NCBI RefSeq assembly: GCF_003992005.1
Contig: NZ_RQVL01000007.1
Span: forward strand, 1 to 64,000
Reading direction: 5' to 3'
Source: Veillonella sp. VA139
GTDB taxonomy: Bacteria; Bacillota; Negativicutes; Veillonellales; Veillonellaceae
DNA: 64,000 bases
A program made the position numbers and the translations under genes. The number at the start of each line of letters is the position of its first letter. Position 1 is the first letter of the stretch. The notes beneath the pieces were generated by a model. It ran no database searches, was not told where the DNA came from, and saw nothing but the letters and a program-made list of their open reading frames with translations. Below, one piece after another: positions 18,896 to 28,467 of the stretch.

Positions 18896-20485
18896 ATGAC
18901 ACAGGAAAGATTAGGAAACGAGAACAACCGGAATAGAGTAATTGTAGGGACTAGACAGGAAGATAGAAGAGAGAGCACGTCCTATGATGAGGTGTTATAT
19001 CGGTCGAAGCCATTTTCTCCTACCGCGGTTTCATCCTTAGAGGCAAGAGCCATGTTGTGGGGATTGAACCCAGTGCCAGCAAAGAAGGCTCGTGTCCTTG
19101 AGTTAGGTTGCTCTATGGGGGGCAATCTCATAGCACAAGCGATTGAGCACCCTATGGGGACCTATGTGGGCATTGATTTAGCAGAGCAACAGGTGGACAT
19201 TGGCAATGAAATTATTCGCACCATTGGTTTGGATAACATCCGATTAGAAGCGAAGAATATTATGGACATTGATTCAGAGTTTGGCACTTTTGATTACGTC
19301 ATCGTTCATGGTATTTGGTCGTGGGTACCAGATACGGTGAAAGATAAAATTTTTGAAATTTGTCGTGTCAATCTATCGAAACAGGGGATTGCTTATATTT
19401 CGTATAACACGTTGCCAGGGTGGAAGCGCATGTCTCAAACACGTGATTTTATGCTCTATGCAACACGGAATGATACAGATAAATCATTGATGGATCGAAC
19501 TCATAAAGGATTAGGGGCAATTAAGTTATTACAAGAGTTAATTTCTAATTCTAACACATTATCGAAACGACAAAGTTGGAAGTTACGAGATATTAAAAAT
19601 CTGTTTGACCATATGCCGTACTACATTGCTCATGAGTATTTTGAAGACATCAATGATCCCGTTTATGTGAGCGACTTTATTGCGATGGCTAAAGAACATG
19701 GATTGGCCCATGTGGGGGATACAGAGTTTACTTTGAATTGTATTTCCTATATGCAGGAAGATATGCAAAAACGGATGGAAATCTTGAGTGAAGGGTCTTT
19801 CACAGACAAATTGCAAATGTTAGACTTTTATCACGATACACAATTCCGTCGATCCATGCTATGCCACGGTGAATTGGAGAAGGACTTGCTCCTGCATGAA
19901 GAGTTTAAGATTAGTACTTTGAATCGTTTATATTATAGTTCTAATACGAATTTATCCGATTGGAAAGATAGTGCATACCTGTGGGAACAAGCATTGGTGA
20001 ATCTATGTCGTAACCAAAGTACATTTACTATCAATGATGTGGTAGAAGAAGCCAAGGCACTAGCCACAGAACCGCTCGATTTAGGTGAGGTATATCCATT
20101 AGTACTGCGATTCTTATTCATGGATTTAATCACCGCTCATTCGGAACCATTGCACCACAATCCATTTGTGGAAGGGGTGTCAACGGTGCCGGCCATGTTG
20201 GCAAACTATGTGGAAACAGTAGTTATGAAAGGAGCTAGCCCTTACATTCAATTGGCTGATTCATTCAATCAGACCATCGAAGGTTGTAATGAAGGACATG
20301 TGTTTGTCATGAAAGAATTGGCAACGCCAAAAACTTGGGATGCATTATGCAAGAAAGCAGAACAAGTATTGCAAGTCCATCGGTATCATTTGGATACAGG
20401 AGAAAAGAGTCCTATGACTATACGAGAGGCCTTAGAAGAGTTTATGCTTGACCTCACACGTATGGGATTCTTAAGAAATGAATAA
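18896..20485 (+). CDS. Class I SAM-dependent methyltransferase with MethyTransf_Reg domain
   Basis: A 529-residue cytoplasmic methyltransferase. The SAM-binding motif I is LELGCSMGGN near residue 69, followed by the acidic VGIDLAEQQV and a motif II region (FDYVIVHGIWSWVP). After the methyltransferase core (about 45-220) comes an all-helical part with the features of the 'methyltransferase regulatory domain' family (PF10119). The target is unknown; members are often called from sequence only. The start ATG has GAGG five bases upstream. It lies directly after the giant adhesin and before a terminator at 20497-20524, so it is transcribed alone or with the adhesin. A role in modifying the adhesin or its export is possible but unsupported. 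Confidence 0.8.
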   Translation: MTQERLGNENNRNRVIVGTRQEDRRESTSYDEVLYRSKPFSPTAVSSLEARAMLWGLNPVPAKKARVLELGCSMGGNLIAQAIEHPMGTYVGIDLAEQQVDIGNEIIRTIGLDNIRLEAKNIMDIDSEFGTFDYVIVHGIWSWVPDTVKDKIFEICRVNLSKQGIAYISYNTLPGWKRMSQTRDFMLYATRNDTDKSLMDRTHKGLGAIKLLQELISNSNTLSKRQSWKLRDIKNLFDHMPYYIAHEYFEDINDPVYVSDFIAMAKEHGLAHVGDTEFTLNCISYMQEDMQKRMEILSEGSFTDKLQMLDFYHDTQFRRSMLCHGELEKDLLLHEEFKISTLNRLYYSSNTNLSDWKDSAYLWEQALVNLCRNQSTFTINDVVEEAKALATEPLDLGEVYPLVLRFLFMDLITAHSEPLHHNPFVEGVSTVPAMLANYVETVVMKGASPYIQLADSFNQTIEGCNEGHVFVMKELATPKTWDALCKKAEQVLQVHRYHLDTGEKSPMTIREALEEFMLDLTRMGFLRNE

Positions 20486-20494
20486 GTTACATAA

Positions 20495-20530
20495 TGCCTC
20501 ACTATTGGGTCTCCAGTAGTGAGGTATTTG
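20495..20530 (+). terminator. Rho-independent-like terminator after the methyltransferase
   Basis: CCTCACTA (20497-20504) pairs with TAGTGAGG (20517-20524), followed by TATTTG. A TATAAT at 20541-20546 shortly downstream would start the next unit. Confidence 0.6.
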
Positions 20531-20592
20531 CATTGTATGGTATAATAGAACAATAGCCGATGAACGAGGTTCATTCGATGAGTGAGGTACAA

Positions 20593-22551
20593 ATGAAAGT
20601 TATCATTTCAACGTTGAATTCAAAATATATACATTCTTCTTTGGCGTTGCGCTATTTGCAGGCTTATGGAAGAACTAAGGACGAGGCATATGAGATAGTG
20701 GAGTACACTATTAATATGCCTATTTTAGATATTTTAAATAATGTGACTACCTTAGATGCAGATGTGTTGGGGTTTGCTTGTTATATTTGGAATATTGATA
20801 TGACATTGCATCTGTGTTCCATGATCAAAGCGGTCCGCCCTAACACGAAAATTATATTAGGTGGTCCAGAGGTGAGTTATACGGCGCGAGAACTATTAGA
20901 AGACCACCCATATATTGACTATATTGTGCAAGGGGAAGCAGAGGAGGCTTTTACTACGTTTGTGAAAGCAATCCGTATAGGTCAGTCTCCTGTTAACCCT
21001 GTCATACTTGGCATCTTAGGTAGAGAACAAGGCACTATTCAAGGCTCGGAAGAGGCGGTAGAGGTGAAGGACTTAAGCACCATACCCTTCCCGTACACGG
21101 AAGAAGATATGCTTACCTTGGGAAATAAAATTGTCTATTACGAATCTTCTCGTGGTTGTCCCTTTAGTTGCCAATATTGCTTATCTGGAAATCGCAACAC
21201 CGTACGATTCTTTCCCCAAGAACGGGTACTCGAAGAGTTGGCTTGGTTCGTAGATCACAATGTAAAACAAGTGAAGTTTGTGGATCGGACTTTCAACTGT
21301 GCGCCTCATCATCATATTCCATTGATGGAGTGGATGCGTGACCATGGGGGACAGACGAACTTTCACTTGGAAATGGAATCCATTTTAATGACTGAAAAAG
21401 AAGTAGATATTCTAAGTTCTACTCGTCATGGACAAATACAGATTGAGGTAGGAGTCCAAAGTACTCATGATAAGACATTGGAGGCCATCCATCGTCGTAA
21501 TGATTGGGGCCGTATTCAATCTGTGATACCACCAATTATCAAATCAGGGCGCACCCATGTGCATATGGATTTAATTGTAGGGTTGCCTTATGAAAGTAAA
21601 GCTATTTTCGAGAAGTCCTTTAATGATTTGTTTAGTTTACAACCCCATGCATTGCAGATTGGCTTTTTAAAGTTATTAAAAGGCTCCGGCGTGCGTTCTA
21701 TGGCAGAGTACGAGTACATTGCGAATCCAAAAGCACCTTACGAAGTATTACAAACCCATGTCTTACCATATGATGATGTACGCATGTTAAAACATTTTGA
21801 AGATGTGTTCGAACGGTTCTATAATAGTGAACGGTATCGCACAGTCTTTGGATATATAAGTGAAAGCTTAATCCAAGAAGGATCGGCCTTTGCTTATTTT
21901 GAAGAGATGACCGAGCTATGGTTAGAAAAAGGGAATCAAGACCGCAAATTAAATGATGCTGATCAAATAGCATTCCTTTATGAGTTCTTTAGCTTGAAAG
22001 AGGACCGAGTGGCTTGTGACTTACTGCGCTACGATGTGTTAACTTCTTTCAATGGAAAAATACGGGATGAACGATTTGGTCTATCTAAAGATAGGAAACA
22101 AGAAATGCAAGATGCTGAGGTATTCTGGCGTGAGGAAGAAGTGGTACAACAATACATTCCTAACTATTCCTTTGTGGAGTGGCGGAGAATCCGACAGGAT
22201 TACCATACCATTGAGGTGTGTGGTGCTACATTGCCATACTTAGGAATTCCAAGGGAGCCCTACAGTGTTACAGAAGTTGCACTATTAAACGTTAAGACAT
22301 CCGATTGTTCTAATACAAGATCTGTACATAGTTTTGACGAATGCAATACTCAAGAAATAAGTGAAGTAAAACCAAGCAATATACTTTATGATGAGGCTAT
22401 GACTGATAATGTTATAGCAGATAATAGATATGCTATCATCATTGATGTCAAAGGTCAGACGAAACCTTTTATACGTCCCCAACAATATGTAAATACCCAT
22501 CTAAATAATCTAGAAAGTAATACTAGTCCAACTATCAGGGCGGAGGTGTGA
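20593..22551 (+). CDS. B12-binding domain radical SAM protein (DUF4080-type)
   Basis: The N-terminal 1-140 is a cobalamin-binding fold (MKVIISTLNSKYIHSSLALRY, later GGPEVSYTARELL). The radical SAM core follows, with the 4Fe-4S cluster motif CPFSCQYC at residues 189-196. A C-terminal part of about 250 residues fits the DUF4080 family. The reaction is unknown; such enzymes use SAM radical chemistry, often with methylcobalamin. The chosen ATG at 20593 matches the usual family start and has TGAGG five bases upstream. An in-frame ATG at 20578 with CGAGG eight bases upstream is equally possible. It is followed after one base by a second radical SAM gene with its own ribosome site, so the two are co-transcribed. 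The last 80 residues look low in conservation. Confidence 0.85.
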   Translation: MKVIISTLNSKYIHSSLALRYLQAYGRTKDEAYEIVEYTINMPILDILNNVTTLDADVLGFACYIWNIDMTLHLCSMIKAVRPNTKIILGGPEVSYTARELLEDHPYIDYIVQGEAEEAFTTFVKAIRIGQSPVNPVILGILGREQGTIQGSEEAVEVKDLSTIPFPYTEEDMLTLGNKIVYYESSRGCPFSCQYCLSGNRNTVRFFPQERVLEELAWFVDHNVKQVKFVDRTFNCAPHHHIPLMEWMRDHGGQTNFHLEMESILMTEKEVDILSSTRHGQIQIEVGVQSTHDKTLEAIHRRNDWGRIQSVIPPIIKSGRTHVHMDLIVGLPYESKAIFEKSFNDLFSLQPHALQIGFLKLLKGSGVRSMAEYEYIANPKAPYEVLQTHVLPYDDVRMLKHFEDVFERFYNSERYRTVFGYISESLIQEGSAFAYFEEMTELWLEKGNQDRKLNDADQIAFLYEFFSLKEDRVACDLLRYDVLTSFNGKIRDERFGLSKDRKQEMQDAEVFWREEEVVQQYIPNYSFVEWRRIRQDYHTIEVCGATLPYLGIPREPYSVTEVALLNVKTSDCSNTRSVHSFDECNTQEISEVKPSNILYDEAMTDNVIADNRYAIIIDVKGQTKPFIRPQQYVNTHLNNLESNTSPTIRAEV

Positions 22552-22552
22552 T

Positions 22553-23515
22553 ATGAGTGATACGACAAAGCCAAAGCGGTATCGTATGATATCTGCGTTT
22601 TATAAGGAACGATATGGAGAAAAGGCTTATAAAATTCCAGTGGCACTGCCGTTGACATGTCCTAATCGTGACGGATCCGCAGGTGTAGGTGGATGCACGT
22701 TCTGCGGTGAAATTGGAGCAGGTTATGAAAATAGACCCGCCTCAATGACGGTGAAACAGCAAATTGATGAGACTGTGGTGCATATTGCGAAAAAGTACAA
22801 AGCCTATAAATACATACCGTACTTTCAGAATTTTAGTAATACCTACTTACCACCAGAGAAGTTTCGCCAGTATGTGGAAGAAGCTTGCTTAGAACATGTG
22901 GTAGGTATTGCCATTGCAACTAGACCTGATTGTGTACATGATGCCTATTTAGATATTTTAAAAGATATACAATCTAAATATGGCATTGATATCTATGTAG
23001 AATTAGGCTTACAATCGGTGAACTATCATACATTACAAAAGGTAAACCGAGGACATACGATGGCGGAGTTTATCGATGCAGTATTGTGCATCAAGCGTTA
23101 TGGATTTGAAGTGTGTACTCATATGATATTGAACCTACCTTGGGACACCATGGACGATGTCATTGAAGGAGCGAAAACTTTATCAGCTTTACAAGTAGAC
23201 CAAGTAAAGCTCCATGCATTATACTTAGTAAAGAATACGAAAATGGCACGTGATTATGAAACTGGTGAATTTACCTTAATCAGTGCAGAAGAATACGCTC
23301 GACGAGTGGTAGAATTTTTACGTTACCTAGACCCTAAGATTGTATTACAACGATTGGTGGGGCGTGCGCCAGAGGAAAATACAATCTTCACGAATTGGTC
23401 TATGGGCTGGTGGCGCGTACAAGATTTGATTGATCAAATTATGGAAGACGAAGATATTTCTCAAGGCAGCGGTTATGATTATTTACATGGCGCTGCGGTT
23501 CAAAAATTTCTGTGA
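22553..23515 (+). CDS. TIGR01212-family radical SAM protein (YhcC-like)
   Basis: A 320-residue radical SAM enzyme of the YhcC/TIGR01212 group, related to the Elp3 catalytic core. The cluster motif is seen as CPNRDG near residue 37 followed by GGCTFCGE near 48, an arrangement typical of this family. The conserved block YVELGLQS lies in the barrel. The cellular substrate is not established. GGAGG lies seven bases before the ATG. It is the second gene of a unit with the B12-dependent radical SAM protein. PhoH follows ten bases after its stop, so the unit may continue into phoH-ybeY-era. Confidence 0.85.
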   Translation: MSDTTKPKRYRMISAFYKERYGEKAYKIPVALPLTCPNRDGSAGVGGCTFCGEIGAGYENRPASMTVKQQIDETVVHIAKKYKAYKYIPYFQNFSNTYLPPEKFRQYVEEACLEHVVGIAIATRPDCVHDAYLDILKDIQSKYGIDIYVELGLQSVNYHTLQKVNRGHTMAEFIDAVLCIKRYGFEVCTHMILNLPWDTMDDVIEGAKTLSALQVDQVKLHALYLVKNTKMARDYETGEFTLISAEEYARRVVEFLRYLDPKIVLQRLVGRAPEENTIFTNWSMGWWRVQDLIDQIMEDEDISQGSGYDYLHGAAVQKFL

Positions 23516-23525
23516 AAGGGAGCAT

Positions 23526-24497
23526 ATGGCTAATCAGAGATTTACCATACCTACTTATGACATGGTAGGACCTATCGTGGGACCTCAAGGATCTCACATG
23601 AAAGTATTAGAAGAACTAGTAACAGTAGATATATTACATCGAGATACCATTGTGGACATAACAGGTTCAGAGGAATCTGTACAAGTAGCAATGGAAGTGT
23701 TAGATGTACTGCTATACTTGTTTAAAAATCATATTAAAATCACCGATCATCATGTGCGAACAGCTACCACGATGATCTTGAAAGGCGAAAAAGAATCACT
23801 TTTTCAGTTATATGAAGATACTATCAATGTGACTGTGAAAGGGAATCCTATCATTCCTAAAACAGTGGGCCAAAAACAATATGTAGATAGTATCCGTCGC
23901 AATACGATCACCTTTGGCATTGGTCCTGCGGGAACAGGAAAAACTTATTTAGCAGTGGCACTGGCAGCATTTTACTTAAAAAATCGTGAAGTAGATCGTA
24001 TTATCTTGACGAGACCTGCTGTAGAGGCTGGTGAAAAACTTGGCTATTTGCCAGGGGATTTGCAAGAAAAAGTAGACCCTTATTTACGTCCTCTCTATGA
24101 TGCTTTACATGATATGTTCGGTGTAGAACGAGTGCAGAAGATGCTCTTACAAGGGACTATCGAGGTAGCACCATTGGCTTACATGCGTGGTCGCACCTTG
24201 GAACGTTCTTTTGTAATCCTTGATGAAGGACAAAATACGACGCCAGAACAGATGAAAATGTTTTTAACTCGCTTAGGGTATCAATCGAAAATGGTGGTTA
24301 ATGGAGACCCAACACAAATTGATTTACCTCCGAAAATCACATCCGGTTTAATCGAAGCAGAACAAGTGTTACAACGTATCAAAGGGATTCGGTCTATTTA
24401 TTTTTCCGATCAAGATGTGGTGCGTCATGATTTAGTAGGTCGTATTGTGAAAGCCTATGAAGAGTATCAACTTTCAGAGAAAGGGAAACAAGAATGA
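23526..24497 (+). CDS. phoH: PhoH-family ATPase (YbeZ-like)
   Basis: A 323-residue protein: a KH-like N-terminal part (GPIVGPQGSHMKVLEEL) then the PhoH ATPase domain with Walker A GPAGTGKTYLAVALA near residue 134 and Walker B-type FVILDEGQNTT. PhoH-like proteins are thought to act in RNA handling together with YbeY, which is the next gene and overlaps it by four bases (ATGA). The start is taken at 23526, ten bases after the previous stop with AAAGGGAGC upstream; an in-frame ATG at 23430 lies inside the preceding gene and has no ribosome site. Confidence 0.93.
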   Translation: MANQRFTIPTYDMVGPIVGPQGSHMKVLEELVTVDILHRDTIVDITGSEESVQVAMEVLDVLLYLFKNHIKITDHHVRTATTMILKGEKESLFQLYEDTINVTVKGNPIIPKTVGQKQYVDSIRRNTITFGIGPAGTGKTYLAVALAAFYLKNREVDRIILTRPAVEAGEKLGYLPGDLQEKVDPYLRPLYDALHDMFGVERVQKMLLQGTIEVAPLAYMRGRTLERSFVILDEGQNTTPEQMKMFLTRLGYQSKMVVNGDPTQIDLPPKITSGLIEAEQVLQRIKGIRSIYFSDQDVVRHDLVGRIVKAYEEYQLSEKGKQE

Positions 24498-24970
24498 TTG
24501 TAAGTATTTCCTATGATGAGGGAATGGAACAAAATAGCACTTACGAAGAGGTCATTCAACGGTGCTGTAATGAAGTGGCTCGTGTGTATGGATTGCATGA
24601 GGAAGATGAATATAGTGTTCTGCTCTGTAACAACGGAAAAATTCAGGAATTAAATCGTGAATACCGTGGAAAAGATATGCCTACAGATGTGTTATCCTTT
24701 GCTCTCAATGAGGGAGATATGTCCTATACGGAAGAAGAAGGGCAATTACTAGGTGACATTGTTATTTCCCTAGAGCGAGCGGCAGAGCAAGCGAAAGAGT
24801 ATAATCATGATTTTATTCGTGAGCTTGCCTATTTAACTGTTCATAGCTGTTTACACATTTTAGGTTATGACCATATGACAGATGAAGATAAAAAAGAAAT
24901 GCGCACAGAGGAAGAATTTGTGCTTGGTAATTTAGGTTATGTACGAGAGGATATGCCATATAATGAATAG
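24494..24970 (+). CDS. ybeY: Endoribonuclease YbeY (rRNA maturation)
   Basis: A 158-residue metal-dependent RNase acting in 16S rRNA 3' maturation and ribosome quality control. The zinc motif HSCLHILGYDH (H-x3-H-x5-H) is complete near residue 117. The conserved DVLSFALNEG block precedes it. It overlaps phoH by four bases and era by eight, which indicates translational coupling in a phoH-ybeY-era operon, the usual arrangement in Firmicutes. Confidence 0.95.
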   Translation: MIVSISYDEGMEQNSTYEEVIQRCCNEVARVYGLHEEDEYSVLLCNNGKIQELNREYRGKDMPTDVLSFALNEGDMSYTEEEGQLLGDIVISLERAAEQAKEYNHDFIRELAYLTVHSCLHILGYDHMTDEDKKEMRTEEEFVLGNLGYVREDMPYNE

Positions 24971-25862
24971 TGGAAAAGGATTTAAATCAGGCTTTGTAGC
25001 CGTTGTAGGACGACCTAATGTAGGGAAGTCTACCTTAATTAATGCATTAATTGATGATAAAATTGTTATCGTATCTGATAAAGCGCAAACGACACGAAAT
25101 CGTATTGTGTGTGTCTATACAGATGAAAAGAAACAAATCGTGTTCATGGATACACCAGGCATACATAAGCCAAAACATAAGTTAGGTGAATTCATGGTGG
25201 ATCAAGCAGTGGATTCATTGCGAGAAGTAGAAGCTGTCTTATTTGTAGTGGCAGCTAATGAAAAACGTGGTCCTGGGGATAACTTCGTTATTGAACAATT
25301 GCGTAAGGTAAATGTACCAGTGTTCCTCATTGTGAACAAAATTGATACGATGGAAAAACAAGACTTGTTAGAGGCCATTGTATCCTACGAAAATAGCTAT
25401 CCGTTTGAGGCGGTAGTACCGATTTCTGCAAAGGAAAGAGACAATATTGAAGAAGTGGTCAATTTGTTGGAAAAACATTTACCAGAAGGTCCAAAATACT
25501 TCCCTGATGACATGATTACGGATCAGCCGGAACGTTTGATTATCTCTGATATTGTGCGTGAAAAAATCCTATTGCAGACGCATGATGAAATTCCCCATGC
25601 TATCGCTGTAGATGTAGATGAAATGAAAACACGGGACGATGGAACTACCTATGTACGCGCTACTATTTATGTAGAGCGAGATTCTCAAAAAGGTATCATC
25701 ATTGGTAAACAAGGAGCTATGTTGAAAACTATTGGCCGCCAAGCTCGTGGTGATGTGGAACGCTTGTTAGCTACAAAAGTATTCCTAGACTTATGGGTAA
25801 AAGTGAAAAAAGACTGGCGCAATAAATCTGGTATGTTATCTGAATTGGGATATCGGAATTAG
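24963..25862 (+). CDS. era: GTPase Era
   Basis: A 299-residue essential GTPase that binds 16S rRNA during 30S assembly. G1 is GRPNVGKST, G3 is DTPG, and G4 is NKID. The C-terminal KH domain includes GIIIGKQGAMLKTIGRQAR. The start at 24963 gives the normal N-terminus (MNSGKGFKSGFVAVVGRPN); an ATG eight codons earlier lies inside ybeY. It is the last gene of the phoH-ybeY-era set; a decayed permease fragment follows. Confidence 0.95.
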   Translation: MNSGKGFKSGFVAVVGRPNVGKSTLINALIDDKIVIVSDKAQTTRNRIVCVYTDEKKQIVFMDTPGIHKPKHKLGEFMVDQAVDSLREVEAVLFVVAANEKRGPGDNFVIEQLRKVNVPVFLIVNKIDTMEKQDLLEAIVSYENSYPFEAVVPISAKERDNIEEVVNLLEKHLPEGPKYFPDDMITDQPERLIISDIVREKILLQTHDEIPHAIAVDVDEMKTRDDGTTYVRATIYVERDSQKGIIIGKQGAMLKTIGRQARGDVERLLATKVFLDLWVKVKKDWRNKSGMLSELGYRN

Positions 25863-25889
25863 TACTTAAAAAATTATTGTTTATACAAG

Positions 25890-26120
25890 ATATTAACTTA
25901 TTTTTGTATTGTGGTATTAACTGCTGCTAATTCTAGTTTATTCTCCTCTACACGTATGCTGTACGCATTATCTAAATCAGGAGATGCCCAAAACTATTAG
26001 ACTCCATTAACCAACGTGGTGTGCTAATTCTAGTCTTGTTGGCAACAGTAGCCTTTGGTTTAGGTATTACCATGTTAGGTATTACGGTAGAAGAATTTAT
26101 ATATAAAGATAGTGACATAT
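25890..26120 (+). pseudogene. Remnant of an APC-family amino-acid permease
   Basis: In one frame from about 25902 one reads VVLTAANSSLFSSTRMLYAL and then SKSGDA. After a one-base loss near 25985-25990 the next frame reads PKLLDSINQRGVLILVLLA and then TVAFGLG, ending at TAG 26118-26120. This is the conserved 'N-S-x-L-x-x-S-T-R-M-L-Y-A-L-(A/S)-K-x-G-x-A-P-K' segment of amino-acid permeases, with no start and with both ends missing. It occupies the 327-bp gap between era and the CNNM gene. Confidence 0.75.
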
Positions 26121-26189
26121 AGCATCATACAATTGAATTGTTAATTTTAGAAAGGACTGATTTATATCGATACCCCCGTCACGGGTGGC

Positions 26190-27491
26190 ATGATTCTATT
26201 TGCCATCTTTTGTATTTTAATTATTAGTGTGTTTGTGATTAGTAAGTTTTCTTTTGCTCGACTTCGAGAAGAACATCTGGAAGATATGGATACATTGAGC
26301 GAAAGCAAAAAAGACGAATTACGTGAATTATACCAACGACCTGAACGGTTTATGAATACATCCACTTTCTTTATTCTCTTCTTTATAGTCGTTTTAGCAG
26401 TCTATGTGGGTCGCTATTTAGAAGATGGGACTGATGTGGTATTACATTATTTAGGAGTGTATGATGCCACATATGCCATTGTAGTGGAATGGATTGTGCT
26501 AGCTTTATTTGCTATGGTGGTACTTATTTTCGGGGAAATTATCCCTAAAGGACTGGCCCTATCTTTCCCTGAACGCTATGTGGGAACAACAGTGACCATT
26601 GTGCGCTTAGCTGGAAAAATTGTAATTCCTTTTGTATACTTGGCAGAACGCATTGGTAATACGGTACTGAAAGCTTTCAAAGCTCCCTATCGTACAGAAA
26701 TTGACCTTGTTCATACAGAAGAAGAAATCCGTGCGTTGGTGAGTCGTAGTCATCAACAAGGTGAAATTGACCATGTAGAAGGTGAGCTCATCGACAATGT
26801 ATTCGACTTTGTTGACCGCATTGCAAAAGAGGTTATGATTCCTCGTCAAGATGTGGTGTGCGTATATACCCAAGATAGTTTTGAAGAGACCATGCATATC
26901 GTATCGTCTACAAGCCACACAAGATATCCTTTGTGTTTAGAAGATAAAGATCATATTATTGGTCTTGTCCATATTAAGGACTTAATGGAACGTCGTGAAG
27001 AAGCAAGTAAAGATTTACGGTCTATACGCCGTAATATTCTTGTTATTCCAGAAGTGATGAAATTATCTGTTCTATTACAGCACATGCGAACACGTCGTAT
27101 TTATCAGGCTGTTGTGGTGGATGAATACGGCGGTATGGTAGGCTTAGTAGGTCTTGAAGATATTCTAGAAGAACTGGTTGGAGATATTCAAGACGAACAT
27201 GAACGTGATCTACCGGCGATTGTGGAAAATTCCAACGGTACTTACAATTTTGCCGGAAAAGTATTAGTTGATGAAGTGGAAGATCTATTAGATATTTCCT
27301 TCGGTGATGTGGACGAAGATACTATTGGTGGTGTTATCTTTGGTATTTTAGAACGAACTCCAGCCGTTGGTGATGTGATCGCCGTAGATGGATATACTTT
27401 CACAGTCACAGAAATGCAGGGATATCGTATTGAACGTGTATATGCCGTGCCAGTACCTAAGGATGTCGAGGAAATTCAGGAAATGAAATAA
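26190..27491 (+). CDS. CNNM / HlyC-CorC family transporter-like membrane protein
   Basis: A 433-residue inner-membrane protein of the hemolysin C/CorC (CNNM) type, thought to act in Mg2+ or other divalent cation efflux. An N-terminal DUF21 domain with about four membrane segments (residues 1-160, including VLIFGEIIPKGLALSFPERY) is followed by paired CBS domains (about 215-340, VMIPRQDVV, VVVDEYGGMVGLVGLEDILEEL) and a CorC_HlyC domain at the end. ATG 26190 has no ribosome site nearby. AAAGGA lies at 26151-26156, and the frame is open upstream (IDTPVTGG), so translation may begin at a rare codon near 26157-26160. Its 5' end abuts a permease remnant, so the upstream region may have been rearranged. 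Confidence 0.85.
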   Translation: MILFAIFCILIISVFVISKFSFARLREEHLEDMDTLSESKKDELRELYQRPERFMNTSTFFILFFIVVLAVYVGRYLEDGTDVVLHYLGVYDATYAIVVEWIVLALFAMVVLIFGEIIPKGLALSFPERYVGTTVTIVRLAGKIVIPFVYLAERIGNTVLKAFKAPYRTEIDLVHTEEEIRALVSRSHQQGEIDHVEGELIDNVFDFVDRIAKEVMIPRQDVVCVYTQDSFEETMHIVSSTSHTRYPLCLEDKDHIIGLVHIKDLMERREEASKDLRSIRRNILVIPEVMKLSVLLQHMRTRRIYQAVVVDEYGGMVGLVGLEDILEELVGDIQDEHERDLPAIVENSNGTYNFAGKVLVDEVEDLLDISFGDVDEDTIGGVIFGILERTPAVGDVIAVDGYTFTVTEMQGYRIERVYAVPVPKDVEEIQEMK

Positions 27492-27700
27492 TTGGGCAGA
27501 ATGAATGATACGCATCTTAAACTTAGTTGATACTGAAAGAATTGAGGAAACAATAATTGGCACTTCTTGCAACAGTGCAATAGAAATTGATGTATATGTA
27601 GTCATATTTTGAAGTAATCTTAGAATGGTTTGTAAAATTCCTAGGTTGATAAGATATCTGTTAATAGTATTGGAGTATCCTGTATGGAGAGGACACATAG

Positions 27701-28393
27701 ATGAAAGCAAATACATTTACCAGTGAAGCCATCGTACTGTGGCGTAAAAAACGAAAATATTACAGCATCTATGCGTTCCTCACTAAGTTAGAAGGCATTA
27801 TACTTTGCTCTGTGCCTCATAAGCGTAAAGCTAACTATAAAGAAGGGGCCTATTTGCAACCTTTAAGCCGTTTATATTTGACTGTATCGCCTAATGGAGA
27901 CATGTACGATATTATTCAGATGGATGGGATTTCTACACGTAATTATGAAAGTTTAGAAGATATTTCCTACGCTACCTTTAGCGGTGAACTAGTAAGTACT
28001 TTATTTGAAAAAGGTACATTAGATCGTGGTGTGTATACGAATATGAGCCGATTTTTACAAGCCATACAAGATAAACCAGTACGATTAGGATCTATTGTAT
28101 TAGGTTGGCATATGTTAAGTATTGCTGGATTCGTGCCTCAAGGGTCACATTTTCAAGATCCAGAGACCATGGTAAGCTTATGTGATGAGCTCTATGAAAG
28201 TTGCCAATATGTAGTGAAGCAAGATGTACAACAGGGGATAGAATCGGTCTTGAAGTATGATTGGATTCCTACAAAACCGCTACGTCTTACTGCGAATCAA
28301 TGGGATCAATTAGAAATTCTTTTACGAAAAATTTTGACATATCAGTTGGGATATACCTTGCATAGTATAGAGTTTTTAGAGACGATGATATAA
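27701..28393 (+). CDS. recO: DNA repair protein RecO
   Basis: A 230-residue RecF-pathway mediator that helps load RecA on SSB-coated DNA. The N-terminal OB fold is seen (TSEAIVLWRKKRKYYSIYAFLT), followed by the helical RecO domain. The CxxC zinc pairs found in many RecO proteins are not visible. GAGAGGA lies nine bases before the ATG. A strong terminator follows at once. The 209-bp gap upstream holds no recognised gene. Confidence 0.88.
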   Translation: MKANTFTSEAIVLWRKKRKYYSIYAFLTKLEGIILCSVPHKRKANYKEGAYLQPLSRLYLTVSPNGDMYDIIQMDGISTRNYESLEDISYATFSGELVSTLFEKGTLDRGVYTNMSRFLQAIQDKPVRLGSIVLGWHMLSIAGFVPQGSHFQDPETMVSLCDELYESCQYVVKQDVQQGIESVLKYDWIPTKPLRLTANQWDQLEILLRKILTYQLGYTLHSIEFLETMI

Positions 28394-28399
28394 ATAATA

Positions 28400-28430
28400 A
28401 AAACGCGGTCATGTGACCGCGTTTTGTTGT
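28400..28430 (+). terminator. Rho-independent terminator after recO
   Basis: AAAACGCGGTC (28400-28410), a four-base loop, then GACCGCGTTTT (28415-28425) and a T-rich tail. It is nearly symmetric, so it can also serve the minus-strand DinJ unit. Confidence 0.9.
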
Positions 28431-28467
28431 TAATAAGATACTAATATAAATGATATTTGATACAGCA

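Noticed and set aside
23430-23525. Upstream ATG giving PhoH 32 more residues
   Set aside because: The extension lies in the preceding radical SAM gene and lacks a ribosome site; ATG 23526 gives the usual family start.
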